A stretch of DNA of 64,000 nt. Origin: JBFJKD01 sp038106145 (GTDB lineage: Bacteria > Pseudomonadota > Gammaproteobacteria > Pseudomonadales > Porticoccaceae). Numbering within the stretch: the first letter of the stretch is position 1; each line of letters opens with the position of its first letter. This document shows positions 8,440 to 17,289 of this stretch, one piece after another. The DNA is taken from the NCBI GenBank assembly GCA_038106145.1, contig JAYODD010000002.1, positions 1-64,000 on the forward strand, given 5' to 3'. Under the pieces are notes generated by a model. The model had not been told where the DNA came from. It worked only from the letters and a program-made list of their open reading frames with translations, and ran no database searches. The translations under genes and the position numbers were made by a program.

Positions 8440-9765
8440 ATGAACAGTATCATGAAGGGCAAATACGCCAGCTACGTGGACGAGCGCCCGGACGAAGGTC
8501 TGTACCGCCTTGATCGTCGTGTTTTTACCGACCCGGAAATCTTCGAGCTGGAAATGAAGCTGGTGTTTGAAAGAACCTGGTTGTACCTGTGCCACGAGAG
8601 TCAGATTCCCAATCCGCACGATTTTATGACCACCTACATGGGGCGGCAACCGGTGATCATTAATCGTGGTGAGGACGGAAAAATTCGTGGATTTATCAAT
8701 GCCTGCGCCCACCGTGGCGCGCAACTGGTCAACGTGAGCAGGGGCAACAAAAAGGTGTTCTCCTGCCCTTTCCACGGCTGGTGCTACAAGTCCGACGGCA
8801 AACTGATGGATTATGGTAAAAAACCCAACGCGGGTTATTCCACAGCGTTTAATCCCGAGGAGCTGGGCCTCACGGAAGTGCCTCTGGTGGACAACTACCG
8901 CGGCTTTGTGTTTGGCAGCCTGACAAGTGAAGTGCCGGATTTAAAAACGCATCTTGCCGAAGCCACCAAAATGATCGATATGCTGGCGGATCAGTCTGAG
9001 CAGGGGCTGGAAGTACTGCCCGGCGTGCAGATTTACACCTTTGACGGCAACTGGAAACTACAGGCGGAAAATGGCGTCGACGGGTACCACGTGGAGTCGA
9101 TTCACGGTAACTATGTACAGACTATCCAGCGTCGCGCCAAACTGATGATGGAAAAGGACGACGTCAAGGCGCCGGAAATTGGCGGCCTGGAGACATTACC
9201 CGGCGGGTATTACGATTTGGGTAATGGCCACGTGATGCTGTGGAATGAATTTCCCAACGCACAATCCCGCCCGTTGTACGAAAAATTCGACTCTCTCAAA
9301 GAGAAATACGGAGAATTGAGAGCGAAGTGGATGACCAGTTATCTGCGCAACCTGCTGCTCTATCCCAATGTATTTTTTATGGATCAGATGAGTACCCAGA
9401 TACGGGTGTTTCGCCCCATCGCGGTGGATAAAACCGAGGTCACTACCGTATGTGTTGCGCCGATTGGTGAATCGGCAGAGGCGCGACGCAAGCGGATACG
9501 TCAGTACGAGGACTTTTTCAATGCCAGCGGCATGGCGACCCCGGATGATCTGGCGGCGTTTGGCATGAGTCAGGTGGGTTTTAAGGGTGAAAATGCCCGC
9601 TGGAGCGATATGTCCCGGGGTGCCAAAAACATGGTACGGGGACCGGAGCGTTTCGCCAAGGAGCTGGGCGTCAACCCGGTGACCTCCGGTACGCAACTCG
9701 AAGACGAGGGCCTGATGATCGCCCAGCATCGGCGCTGGCTCGAGCTGATGGAAGCAAATTCTTAA
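8440..9765 (+). CDS. benA: Benzoate/anthranilate 1,2-dioxygenase-type alpha subunit
   Basis: A 441-residue Rieske oxygenase catalytic subunit. The cluster ligands are Cys89-His91 (CAHRG) and Cys109-His112 (CPFHGW). The iron ligands fit Asp214-His217-His222 in VDGYHVESIH. The N-terminal run LDRRVFTDPEIFELEM and the CPFHGWCY form are typical of the BenA/XylX/AntA group, which dihydroxylates benzoate, toluates or anthranilate at positions 1 and 2. The beta partner follows 17 bases after the stop. A matching cis-diol dehydrogenase is at 38368. The symbol is a family label, not proof of substrate. Confidence 0.83.
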   Translation: MNSIMKGKYASYVDERPDEGLYRLDRRVFTDPEIFELEMKLVFERTWLYLCHESQIPNPHDFMTTYMGRQPVIINRGEDGKIRGFINACAHRGAQLVNVSRGNKKVFSCPFHGWCYKSDGKLMDYGKKPNAGYSTAFNPEELGLTEVPLVDNYRGFVFGSLTSEVPDLKTHLAEATKMIDMLADQSEQGLEVLPGVQIYTFDGNWKLQAENGVDGYHVESIHGNYVQTIQRRAKLMMEKDDVKAPEIGGLETLPGGYYDLGNGHVMLWNEFPNAQSRPLYEKFDSLKEKYGELRAKWMTSYLRNLLLYPNVFFMDQMSTQIRVFRPIAVDKTEVTTVCVAPIGESAEARRKRIRQYEDFFNASGMATPDDLAAFGMSQVGFKGENARWSDMSRGAKNMVRGPERFAKELGVNPVTSGTQLEDEGLMIAQHRRWLELMEANS

Positions 9766-9782
9766 ATCGGGGAAAAAGTAGT

Positions 9783-10274
9783 ATGTCACAAGATTTACAA
9801 CAGGCGGCAATCGCGCTGATCGTTAGCGAGGGCGTTTACCTCGATCAGCGTGAGTGGGATAAATGGTTAGATCTCTATACAGAGGACGCGTCCTACTGGA
9901 TTCCCGCCTGGGACGACGAGTACACGGTGACCAACGACCCCAATACTCAACTGTCGCTGATCTATTACGGCAACCGGTCGGGGCTGGAAGACCGGGTGTT
10001 TCGCCTGAAAACCGAGCGCTCCCTGGCTTCCACTCCGCTGCCGCGTACCTGCCATATGACCGCGAATTATCGTTGTGAACAACTGGGCGAGAATGAGCTC
10101 AAGGTGCATTCCTCCTGGGTGACCTATTCGTATAAATTAAAAGTATCCACGCATTTTTTTGGCTACCAGGAACACCGTATAAAACGGACCGAGGGTGGTC
10201 TCAAGATCGCCGGGCGAAAAATCACCGTGCTCAACGACATGATCGCCAACGTCATGGATATTTACAGCGTATAG
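9783..10274 (+). CDS. benB: Benzoate/anthranilate dioxygenase-type beta subunit
   Basis: A 163-residue small subunit with very recognisable BenB/AntB blocks: YWIPAWDDEY, NDPNTQLSLIYYGNR, GLEDRVFRLKTERS and STPLPRT. It follows the alpha subunit at 8440 with a 17-base gap that contains GGGGAAAA. A rho-independent terminator lies 21 bases beyond the stop, so the benAB-like pair ends a transcript. Confidence 0.87.
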   Translation: MSQDLQQAAIALIVSEGVYLDQREWDKWLDLYTEDASYWIPAWDDEYTVTNDPNTQLSLIYYGNRSGLEDRVFRLKTERSLASTPLPRTCHMTANYRCEQLGENELKVHSSWVTYSYKLKVSTHFFGYQEHRIKRTEGGLKIAGRKITVLNDMIANVMDIYSV

Positions 10275-10294
10275 AGGACCCTGGGCCGAGGCGC

Positions 10295-10329
10295 AAAAAC
10301 CGGGACGCAGGCACTGGCCCGGTTTTTTT
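10295..10329 (+). terminator. Rho-independent terminator after benB-like gene
   Basis: An inverted repeat AAAAACCGGG (10295-10304) and CCCGGTTTTT (10318-10327) with a 13-base loop runs into a T tract. It closes the transcript carrying the benzoate-type dioxygenase genes. Confidence 0.85.
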
Positions 10330-10430
10330 ATGTTTGGCGCAGGGTTAACCCGGGCAACGACGTACCAGGCGCCAGCGGTTAATATCGACACAAGCTGGCC
10401 TACATAGGTTTATTCCTTGGGAGGCGTGTG

Positions 10431-11291
10431 ATGCAAGCCAGCATGATTCAAACCGGCAAGGTTGCAACCGGCTCCTACCAGACGTTTGTCAATGAAACGG
10501 GGGTCGGACACGACTCCACGGTGCTGTTGCTCCACGGTTCCGGCCCCGGCGCTAACGCCATGTCAAACTGGCAGTTTGCGTTGCCCTTCCTGGGCGCCGA
10601 CTATCATTGTCTGGCCCCGGATATTGCGGGTTTTGGACAAAGCCCGCACGCTAATCCCCCCCACGGAACGCCTGCCTGGATCGATACCTGGGTGCAACAG
10701 ATGATCGATCTTATGGATGCCCGCGGGCTGGAAAAAGTGCATCTGGTCGGCAATTCCATGGGTGGCGGTGTCGCCTTACATTTACTCGACCGTCACCCCG
10801 AACGGTTTGCCAAAGTCGTCCTGATGGGCGCGGTGGGCGCGCCGTTTAAAGCCACCGAGGGGTTGCAAAAAGGCTGGGGTTTCTACGCCAACCCTTCCGA
10901 GGCAGCGCTGGCCGATCTGGTTGGTAAATTTTTGCATAACCCCGCGTTGCTTGGGGGAGACATCGCCAACATAGCCGCCGAGCGCTACAAAAATGTCATG
11001 CAGGACAGTGTGCGCATACAGTTCGAAGCGATGTTCGCCAAAGACACGCAGCAATCCGTGGATGCGTTTGTATTGTCCGATCAGCAACTGGCGAACATTC
11101 GCCAGTCCATGTTGATTACCCATGGGCGCGAAGATTATTTTATTCCCCTCGGTAACTCCCATCATCTGGCTGAACGAATTCCCAGCGCCCAGCTCCATGT
11201 TTTTCACCACTGCGGACACTGGATTCAAATCGAACAACGGCAGGCGTTCAATACTCTCGTGAAACTGTTTTTTGATGGCGTACTGGACTGA
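10431..11291 (+). CDS. Meta-cleavage product hydrolase (alpha/beta hydrolase, BphD/XylF-like)
   Basis: A 286-residue alpha/beta hydrolase. The oxyanion motif HGSGPG is at 35-40 and the nucleophile elbow GNSMGG has Ser109. Asp235 (REDYFIP) and His263 (CGHW) complete the triad. The HGSGPGA form is typical of carbon-carbon hydrolases that split meta-ring-fission products such as 2-hydroxymuconic semialdehyde or HOPDA. No catechol-type extradiol dioxygenase is nearby to make that substrate. The ATG at 10431 follows GGGAGG at 10419-10424. An adjacent in-frame GTG at 10428 is less likely. It lies after a terminator and so has its own promoter. Confidence 0.82.
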   Translation: MQASMIQTGKVATGSYQTFVNETGVGHDSTVLLLHGSGPGANAMSNWQFALPFLGADYHCLAPDIAGFGQSPHANPPHGTPAWIDTWVQQMIDLMDARGLEKVHLVGNSMGGGVALHLLDRHPERFAKVVLMGAVGAPFKATEGLQKGWGFYANPSEAALADLVGKFLHNPALLGGDIANIAAERYKNVMQDSVRIQFEAMFAKDTQQSVDAFVLSDQQLANIRQSMLITHGREDYFIPLGNSHHLAERIPSAQLHVFHHCGHWIQIEQRQAFNTLVKLFFDGVLD

Positions 11292-11436
11292 GTGTGTACT
11301 CCAGAGGTTTTAAGCCTGGTGCCGGGTTGCTCGTCTCTGTTGGTTTGACCCCTTGAGAGCATGGCATGATAATGTTGGCCGCATTTGGTCGGGGCTGGTG
11401 ACGGCACCGGCATGTTAAGTACTGTGAGGATGTTGC

Positions 11437-12789
11437 ATGAGTACGCTCGATATTAATCAACTAGTGGACAACAGGACCGGTCGCCAGAGTCGGCTGATTT
11501 TTCACGAACAGTCGGTTTACGATCAGGAGCAGGAGCATATTTTTGGTCGCTGTTGGCTGTTTCTGGCTCACGAAAGCCAGATACCCGAACCGGGGGATTA
11601 CTTCCGCACCTTTATGGGTGAGGATGAAGTACTGGTGGTGCGTCAGAAAGATCAATCCGTCAAAGCATTCCTCAATACCTGTACCCATCGGGGCAACCGC
11701 ATCTGTAAAGCCGATCAGGGCAACGCGCGCCGCTTTGTGTGCAACTATCACGGTTGGAGTTTTGGCCCCGACGGCGAGCTGATCGGCGTTCCCCTGGAAC
11801 AGGACGCCTACCACAACCAGCTCGACAAATCGAAATTTGGCTTGACGCCGGTCGCCCAGGTGTCGAGCTATAAAGGCCTGGTGTTTGGCACCTTTGATCC
11901 GCAAGCGCCGCCGTTGGAAGACTACCTGGGGGATATGAAGTGGTATCTGGATGTGTGGCTCGACGCGATGCCTGAAGGCACGGAGCTGATCGGCACCACC
12001 CAGAAAGTGGAATACCCGGTTAACTGGAAATTGCCGGTGGAAAACGTCTGCGGTGACGGTTATCACCTGGGCTGGGCCCATGCCGGCGTGATGACGGTGG
12101 CCTCGTCCATGAAGATTGAAAGTCTGTCGGTGGGTAATACGGATATCGATAGCTCAACCGCAATGTCGGTTACGGGTATGAACGGACACTCCGTGCTATC
12201 AACACTGGACGGCTACGCGGGCTATGCCTTTTATCCCGATCCACAAATGGCGGTGGATTACCTGGACGCCAACCGCGAGACGGTAATTTCTCGCCTCGGC
12301 GAGTTGCGTGGCAAACAGTTTTGGGGCTCGCAGATTAATTTTACGGTATTTCCCAACGTGCAAATGTTGCCGGGTTTAAACTGGTTCCGGGTGTATCACC
12401 CGAAAGGGCCGGGCAAAATGGAAATGTGGACCTGGGCCATGGTCGACAAGGAAATGCCCGACAATTTGAAACAGATGATACTCGACAATGTGTGTCGCAC
12501 TTTTGGCGCCGCGGGCATGTTCGACAATGACGACGGCGACAACCTGATTGCCTGCACCTCGCAGAACCGCGGCTGGCAAACCCGGCGGCAGAATATTTAC
12601 ACCAATATGGCCATGGGCAAGGAACATTCCCGCCCCGATATGCCGGGCGTCATTAGCGATGGCCTGATTGGGGAGCAAAACCAGCGCTTTTTCTATCGCC
12701 GCTGGCAGGAAATGATGGCGGCCGACAACTGGGCGGATATTCCGAGCTACAATAATCTGGAACAGGCGCGCGCCACGGAGAAAATGTGA
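11437..12789 (+). CDS. Naphthalene/biphenyl dioxygenase-type alpha subunit
   Basis: A 450-residue catalytic subunit with Rieske ligands Cys82-His84 (CTHRG) and Cys102-His105 (CNYHGW). The iron ligands fit Asp207-His210-His215 in GDGYHLGWAH. The CNYHGW motif, the ENVCGDGYH segment and the length are those of naphthalene, phenanthrene and biphenyl dioxygenases. It is expected to make a cis-dihydrodiol from an unsubstituted ring. The beta subunit starts one base after its stop, and a BphB/NahB-like dehydrogenase follows, giving a compact upper-pathway operon. Confidence 0.85.
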   Translation: MSTLDINQLVDNRTGRQSRLIFHEQSVYDQEQEHIFGRCWLFLAHESQIPEPGDYFRTFMGEDEVLVVRQKDQSVKAFLNTCTHRGNRICKADQGNARRFVCNYHGWSFGPDGELIGVPLEQDAYHNQLDKSKFGLTPVAQVSSYKGLVFGTFDPQAPPLEDYLGDMKWYLDVWLDAMPEGTELIGTTQKVEYPVNWKLPVENVCGDGYHLGWAHAGVMTVASSMKIESLSVGNTDIDSSTAMSVTGMNGHSVLSTLDGYAGYAFYPDPQMAVDYLDANRETVISRLGELRGKQFWGSQINFTVFPNVQMLPGLNWFRVYHPKGPGKMEMWTWAMVDKEMPDNLKQMILDNVCRTFGAAGMFDNDDGDNLIACTSQNRGWQTRRQNIYTNMAMGKEHSRPDMPGVISDGLIGEQNQRFFYRRWQEMMAADNWADIPSYNNLEQARATEKM

Positions 12790-12790
12790 T

Positions 12791-13324
12791 ATGAGTGGTT
12801 CGCTACCGATTACCAGCCCCGTAAACACGGACACCTATCTGGCGTTTCAAAATCTCTTGTACACGGAAGCTCGCCTGCTGGACAACGAGCAGTACGAAGA
12901 CTGGCTCGATATGCTGACGCAGGACATTCACTACTATATGCCGATGCCGGCGCGCCGCGCGCGCGACGAAAAAGAATCTGCGGTTAAGCCCCTCGAGGCC
13001 AATATTTTTAACGACAAAAAACCACATCTACAGCTGCGGGTGGATCGCTTTCGCACCAATTTCGTATGGTCCGAGAATCCGCAAAATCACTTGCGGCATC
13101 TGGTCTCGAATATCGAGGTGTTCCCCACGGACACGAACGGCGAGTGGCAAGTGCTATCGGTGGTGACGGTGTATCGCAACCGCCTCGACGGAGAAGAGCG
13201 ACGCATGATCGTATCGCGCGACGATATCTGGCGGGTGGAGGGCGCGGCGGTTAAGCTGGCGCGCAGAATGATGCAGTTTAACCACGCCGTGGTGCCCGAC
13301 AGCAATTTGAATATTTTCTTTTGA
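12791..13324 (+). CDS. Naphthalene/biphenyl dioxygenase-type beta subunit
   Basis: A 177-residue small subunit with the family blocks LYTEARLLDNEQYEDWL, FNDKKPHL and a C-terminus ending NLNIFF, as in NahAd/BphA2-type subunits. It begins one base after the alpha subunit stop (TGATATG), which indicates translational coupling. It resembles the beta subunit at 36009-36551. Confidence 0.86.
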   Translation: MSGSLPITSPVNTDTYLAFQNLLYTEARLLDNEQYEDWLDMLTQDIHYYMPMPARRARDEKESAVKPLEANIFNDKKPHLQLRVDRFRTNFVWSENPQNHLRHLVSNIEVFPTDTNGEWQVLSVVTVYRNRLDGEERRMIVSRDDIWRVEGAAVKLARRMMQFNHAVVPDSNLNIFF

Positions 13325-13359
13325 TTAATACAAAAAACTTCGACAACGGGAGACAGATG

Positions 13360-14160
13360 ATGGGGTGGCTGGATAAGAAAGTAGCATTGGTTACCGGCGG
13401 TGCTTCCGGGATTGGGCTGGCGGTGGTGGAGCGTTTCGTTGCGGAAGGTGCACGGGTCGGGATCATGGATCGTACTCAGGCCGCAATCGACGCAGTGGTC
13501 GCCAGATTGGGTGCGGACAAAGTGGTGGGCGCGGTGGGGGATGTTCGCTCGCTGGCCGACAACAAATCTGCCGTGGCGGCGACGGTCGCGCAGTTTGGGC
13601 AACTGGATACGTTTGTTGGCAATGCGGGTATCTGGGATTACATGACGCCACTGGTCGAACACAGCGAAGATAAAATTGCCGAGATCTGCGACGAAATTTT
13701 TGCGGTCAATGTTAAGGGTTATATTCTCGGCGCCAAGGCGGCGGTCGAGGAGTTGCGCAAAACCGGCGGCAGCATGATTTTCACCGCCTCCACGTCGAGT
13801 TTCTACACCGGCGGTGGCGGCCCCATTTACGTCGCCTCCAAACATGCGGTGCTGGGTATGATCCGACAGTTGGCGCACGAGCTGGCGCCGGATATTCGGG
13901 TTAACGGCGTCGCGCCCGGCGGTACTCTGACAGGCTTGGGTGGCAGCGCCGCCGGCGGTCAGGCTGAAGCCAAACTGTCGGAGATACCCGACGTGGACAA
14001 GCTTCTCGAAAGCATGACGCCCCTGGGGTTTGCATCGCTACCCGCCGATCACGCCCCCGCTTATCTCTATCTGGCCGCCAAAGAGCAGTCGCGTTTTCTT
14101 ACCGGGACTGTGATCAACACCGACGGTGGCATCGGCATTGGCATGAAACGGCAGTCGTAA
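13360..14160 (+). CDS. cis-Dihydrodiol dehydrogenase (BphB/NahB-like SDR)
   Basis: A 266-residue short-chain dehydrogenase. The NAD motif GGASGIG is at 13-19, NAGIWDY begins at 88, and the catalytic Tyr157 and Lys161 (YVASK) follow a Ser near 144. The blocks GDVRSLADN, NAGIWDY and FYTGGGGPIY are characteristic of 2,3-dihydrobiphenyl-2,3-diol/naphthalene dihydrodiol dehydrogenases, which rearomatise the dioxygenase product to a catechol. The frame is open from 13321. The ATG at 13360 has GGGAGA 6 bases upstream and was chosen. Confidence 0.88.
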   Translation: MGWLDKKVALVTGGASGIGLAVVERFVAEGARVGIMDRTQAAIDAVVARLGADKVVGAVGDVRSLADNKSAVAATVAQFGQLDTFVGNAGIWDYMTPLVEHSEDKIAEICDEIFAVNVKGYILGAKAAVEELRKTGGSMIFTASTSSFYTGGGGPIYVASKHAVLGMIRQLAHELAPDIRVNGVAPGGTLTGLGGSAAGGQAEAKLSEIPDVDKLLESMTPLGFASLPADHAPAYLYLAAKEQSRFLTGTVINTDGGIGIGMKRQS

Positions 14161-14217
14161 CCCGGCCGCGCAAGCGTGGTCGCCTGACCGGCAGACCGGG
14201 TGATGCCGGTTAGCGGT

Positions 14218-14601
14218 TTACTTGTTGGCAACCAGAATCATTTTGCCAATCAAGGCCTGAATATCCACGCTGGCCTTGTTGTCGAGCAAAACGGCCACTC
14301 GGTTGATGGTCACGACGACGGACGTGTATTGTCCATGCACGTAATAGGAGTCTACCGGGTAAACCACTGTTTTGTCGTTTTGCGCGCGCTGATAACTCAG
14401 TTGGCTGATACCGAAAATGGACATGCCTGCTGCTTCGGCGTGGGCCATCAGGCGTTCCGCCCGGTCTTTGGAAATGGTACCCACAAACTCCACTAGGGCG
14501 GGCGGAGTGGCGCTGGTGCTGACCACGGACGCTCGCCAGCGCACTGCACCCAGTACGCCGTCGGTTTCCAGTAGTGACTTCAGGGCAATGGGTTGCGGCA
14601 T
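14218..14601 (-). CDS. DUF2173-like (roadblock-type) small protein
   Basis: A 127-residue protein. Its outline resembles the DUF2173 family: an opening LKSLLETDGVLGAV, a central helix AERLMAHAEAAGMS, and a closing hydrophobic strand pair GQYTSVVVTINRVAVLL. The function of that family is not established. The ATG at 14601 has GGAG about 8 bases upstream on the minus strand; an upstream ATG at 14622 lacks one. It is convergent with the dihydrodiol dehydrogenase gene and divergent from the transporter gene. The assignment is from pattern memory only. Confidence 0.5.
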   Translation of the reverse strand: MPQPIALKSLLETDGVLGAVRWRASVVSTSATPPALVEFVGTISKDRAERLMAHAEAAGMSIFGISQLSYQRAQNDKTVVYPVDSYYVHGQYTSVVVTINRVAVLLDNKASVDIQALIGKMILVANK

Positions 14602-14755
14602 AAAATTTCTCCAGTGTCGCATCGAAATAAAAAGTTACATCGAATTAGTAATGTGTTGAAGCTAAGCGCGTCGGAGCAGAATCAGGACATAATAGACTTA
14701 GCCAGGCGAATAACACCTTGATCAGCATCAATAACAGGATAGCTTAATAAACGCT

Positions 14756-15709
14756 ATGGATCATTCAATATTGAGCGTCATCCAGCAGGCACTGATGCCC
14801 AGTGCTGTGGTTATATTGTTGGGCGTGATTTGGCGCCACACTGAGCCGGGCGGTATCGCCTACCTCGAAGTGCGCCGCACCATTGGCGTGCTGGTGCTGA
14901 ATTTGTTTTACCCCGCACTGATTATAGCGGTGATTCCCACGGTAAAACTGTCGTTCGAACTGGTCAGCGCGCCGCTGTTGTTCAACGCGGGAATTGTCGC
15001 CGGCATGTTTTTTAGCGTGCTTCTGATGCCCTATTTAAAGCGCCTCGGTATGGGTAAAGCCGAGCTGGCGGTGCTGATTCTGGCCTGTGCCTACGCCAAT
15101 ATTATCTCCCTGGGGGTGCCGCTGTTGCGCGCGGAACAGGGAGAGGCCGCAACCCGGTTCGCCATCTACATCGACGTGCTGGCGATTAGCCCTATGTTGT
15201 GGATTGTGGGCGTATGGGTGTCTTCCAACTGGAGCAACGCGGACAACGGCGATGGCAGTCTACGCACCTTCCTCAAGACTTTTTTTAGCTTACCGCCGAT
15301 CTGGGCATTCGGCTTTGCGGTGTTTCTCAATCTGACCGGCATTCAATTGCCGGACTTTGTGCAGAGCGCCGCGCGCATGCTGGGTGATACCACCATTCAC
15401 GCCATGTTGCTGGCGGTGGGAATGTCCCTCTCCTTTGCCAGTATCGCCCGTTATTGGCAGCTGTCGTTACTGGCTGCGCTAATCAAACTGGTGCTGGTGC
15501 CGGGGGTGGTGCTGGGCGTTGGATTAGTGACCCTCGGAGAGGGGGAAGTTCTGAAAAGTACCGTATTGATGGCCGCTACCCCTACCATGATGGCTACGCT
15601 CATACTGAGCGAGCGCTTTGGCCTGAATACGGAGCTGTTAGCGACCATTCTGGTCACCAGCACGGCACTATTCTTTATCTCCCTGCCCGCCTGGCTGTGG
15701 TTTGTATAA
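14756..15709 (+). CDS. AEC (auxin efflux carrier) family permease
   Basis: A 317-residue inner-membrane protein with about ten hydrophobic segments in two halves separated by a short polar linker near residues 160-180. The pattern, including NLFYPALI and the late ATPTMMATLILSERF segment, fits the AEC family of anion or weak-acid exporters. In this locus it may move an aromatic acid or a pathway intermediate, which is inference. Its stop lies 11 bases from the stop of the convergent aldehyde dehydrogenase gene, with a palindrome between them. Confidence 0.8.
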   Translation: MDHSILSVIQQALMPSAVVILLGVIWRHTEPGGIAYLEVRRTIGVLVLNLFYPALIIAVIPTVKLSFELVSAPLLFNAGIVAGMFFSVLLMPYLKRLGMGKAELAVLILACAYANIISLGVPLLRAEQGEAATRFAIYIDVLAISPMLWIVGVWVSSNWSNADNGDGSLRTFLKTFFSLPPIWAFGFAVFLNLTGIQLPDFVQSAARMLGDTTIHAMLLAVGMSLSFASIARYWQLSLLAALIKLVLVPGVVLGVGLVTLGEGEVLKSTVLMAATPTMMATLILSERFGLNTELLATILVTSTALFFISLPAWLWFV

Positions 15710-15722
15710 GCCGCATGCGGCT
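15709..15722. terminator. Palindrome between convergent genes
   Basis: The perfect palindrome AGCCGCATGCGGCT overlaps the stop codons of the AEC permease gene and the convergent aldehyde dehydrogenase gene. It could act as a short bidirectional terminator hairpin, but it lacks a clear T tract. Confidence 0.35.
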
Positions 15723-17172
15723 AGATGCCACCGATACACAGATATTTAATTTCAACGAATTCTTCGATCCCGTATTTTGAGCCTTCGCGGCCAACCCCGG
15801 ACTCTTTCACGCCGCCAAAGGGTGCGACTTCCGAGGAGACAATACCGCTGTTAATGCCCACAATGCCGGTTTCCAGCGCCTCGGCCACGCGCCACACTCT
15901 TTGTATGTCCCGGGCGTAGAAATAGGCTGCCAGGCCAAACGGCGTGTCGTTGGCGAGGGCGATGGCTTCGTCGTCATTTTTGAAGCGGTACAGCGGTGCC
16001 AACGGGCCAAACGTTTCCTCCTGGGTGACCAGCATCGCCGCGGTAGCATCGACGATCACCGTTGGCTGGTAAAAAGTGCCGCCGAGTGTGTGGAGGCCCC
16101 CGCCCGTGAGAATTTTCGCACCCTTGGCCAATGCGTCGTCCAGATGTTGCTGAATTTTATCCACGGCCGCCTGATTGATCAGCGGGCCCTGCTCCACGCC
16201 CTCGTCCAGGCCGCTACCGACCTTCATGCGCTGAACGGCGGCGGTGAGTTTTTTTGCAAATTCGTCGTACACTCCGTCCTGTACCAGAATGCGATTCGCG
16301 CACACACAGGTTTGCCCCGTATTGCGAAACTTGCTGGCCATCACGCCATCCACAGCGGCATCCAGGTCGGCATCGTCAAACACAATAAACGGCGCGTTAC
16401 CCCCCAGCTCCATACTCACTTTCTTCACCGTGTCCGCGCATTGGCGCATTAAAATTTTGCCCACTTCGGTGGAGCCGGTGAACGACAGTTTGCGCACCGT
16501 CGGGTTGCTGGTGAGTTCGCCACCAATAGCACTCGCGCTGCCGGTGAGAATATTCAATACGCCGGGGGGGATACCGGCTTCCTCTGCCAGTACGGCCAGA
16601 GCCAGGGCGGAATAGGGGGTTTCGGTAGCGGGCTTTATCACCACCGGACAGCCCGCCGCCAGCGCCGGGGCGCATTTGCGGGTAATCATGGCATTCGGGA
16701 AATTCCAGGGCGTAATTGCCGCCACCACGCCGATTGGCTGTTTGAGCACGATGATGCGTTTGTCCCGCGTGGTGGCGGGAATGGTGTCGCCGTATACCCG
16801 TTTCGCTTCCTCCGCAAACCATTCCACGAAACTGGCACCGTAGGCGATTTCGCCCATGGATTCCGCCAGGGGTTTACCCTGCTCCAGGGTCATCAACACC
16901 GCGAGGTCGCGCTGATTGGCCATCATCAGATCGAACCATTTACGCAGGATATTGGAGCGTTCTTTGGCTGCCAGAGAGCGCCACGCTGGCCAGGCCTGTT
17001 CAGCCGCTTCGATCGCACGCCGGGTTTCATTGGCGAGGAGCTTGGGGATGGTGCCCAACACCTCCCCATTGGCGGGATTGGTGACTGCAATGGTGGCGCC
17101 GTCGTCGGCGTCGACCCATTGACCGTTGATATAACACTGCTGCCTGAATAATTCTGGACGATTTAAATTCAC
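15721..17172 (-). CDS. NAD(P)-dependent aldehyde dehydrogenase (GabD-like)
   Basis: A 483-residue aldehyde dehydrogenase. The catalytic Cys289 (GQTCVC), the general base Glu255 (MELGG) and the cofactor motif FTGSTEVG at 231-238 are present. Overall it is closest in pattern to succinate-semialdehyde dehydrogenase (GabD). In this setting it may oxidise salicylaldehyde, a carboxybenzaldehyde or a small semialdehyde. It is divergent from the DapA-type aldolase gene at 17290, whose product would be an aldehyde plus pyruvate, so the two probably act in sequence. Confidence 0.85.
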   Translation of the reverse strand: MNLNRPELFRQQCYINGQWVDADDGATIAVTNPANGEVLGTIPKLLANETRRAIEAAEQAWPAWRSLAAKERSNILRKWFDLMMANQRDLAVLMTLEQGKPLAESMGEIAYGASFVEWFAEEAKRVYGDTIPATTRDKRIIVLKQPIGVVAAITPWNFPNAMITRKCAPALAAGCPVVIKPATETPYSALALAVLAEEAGIPPGVLNILTGSASAIGGELTSNPTVRKLSFTGSTEVGKILMRQCADTVKKVSMELGGNAPFIVFDDADLDAAVDGVMASKFRNTGQTCVCANRILVQDGVYDEFAKKLTAAVQRMKVGSGLDEGVEQGPLINQAAVDKIQQHLDDALAKGAKILTGGGLHTLGGTFYQPTVIVDATAAMLVTQEETFGPLAPLYRFKNDDEAIALANDTPFGLAAYFYARDIQRVWRVAEALETGIVGINSGIVSSEVAPFGGVKESGVGREGSKYGIEEFVEIKYLCIGGI

Positions 17173-17289
17173 TATCTATACCCCATCGGCGCTGCTAAAA
17201 CTGAAATTTTTTGCCTTTTCAAAGGCTCCATTTGGTGTACTATACCTATTGACAGTTTACTTATAAATTCACCTGAAGGGGAGAGCCTC

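Noticed and set aside
10428..10430. GTG start for the meta-cleavage hydrolase
   Set aside because: The ATG directly after it has the better spacing to GGGAGG.
17249..17267. Sigma-70 promoter from TTGACA in the aldehyde dehydrogenase/aldolase gap
   Set aside because: TTGACA is perfect, but no -10 box lies at a workable distance; the nearby TATAAA is only 7 bases away.
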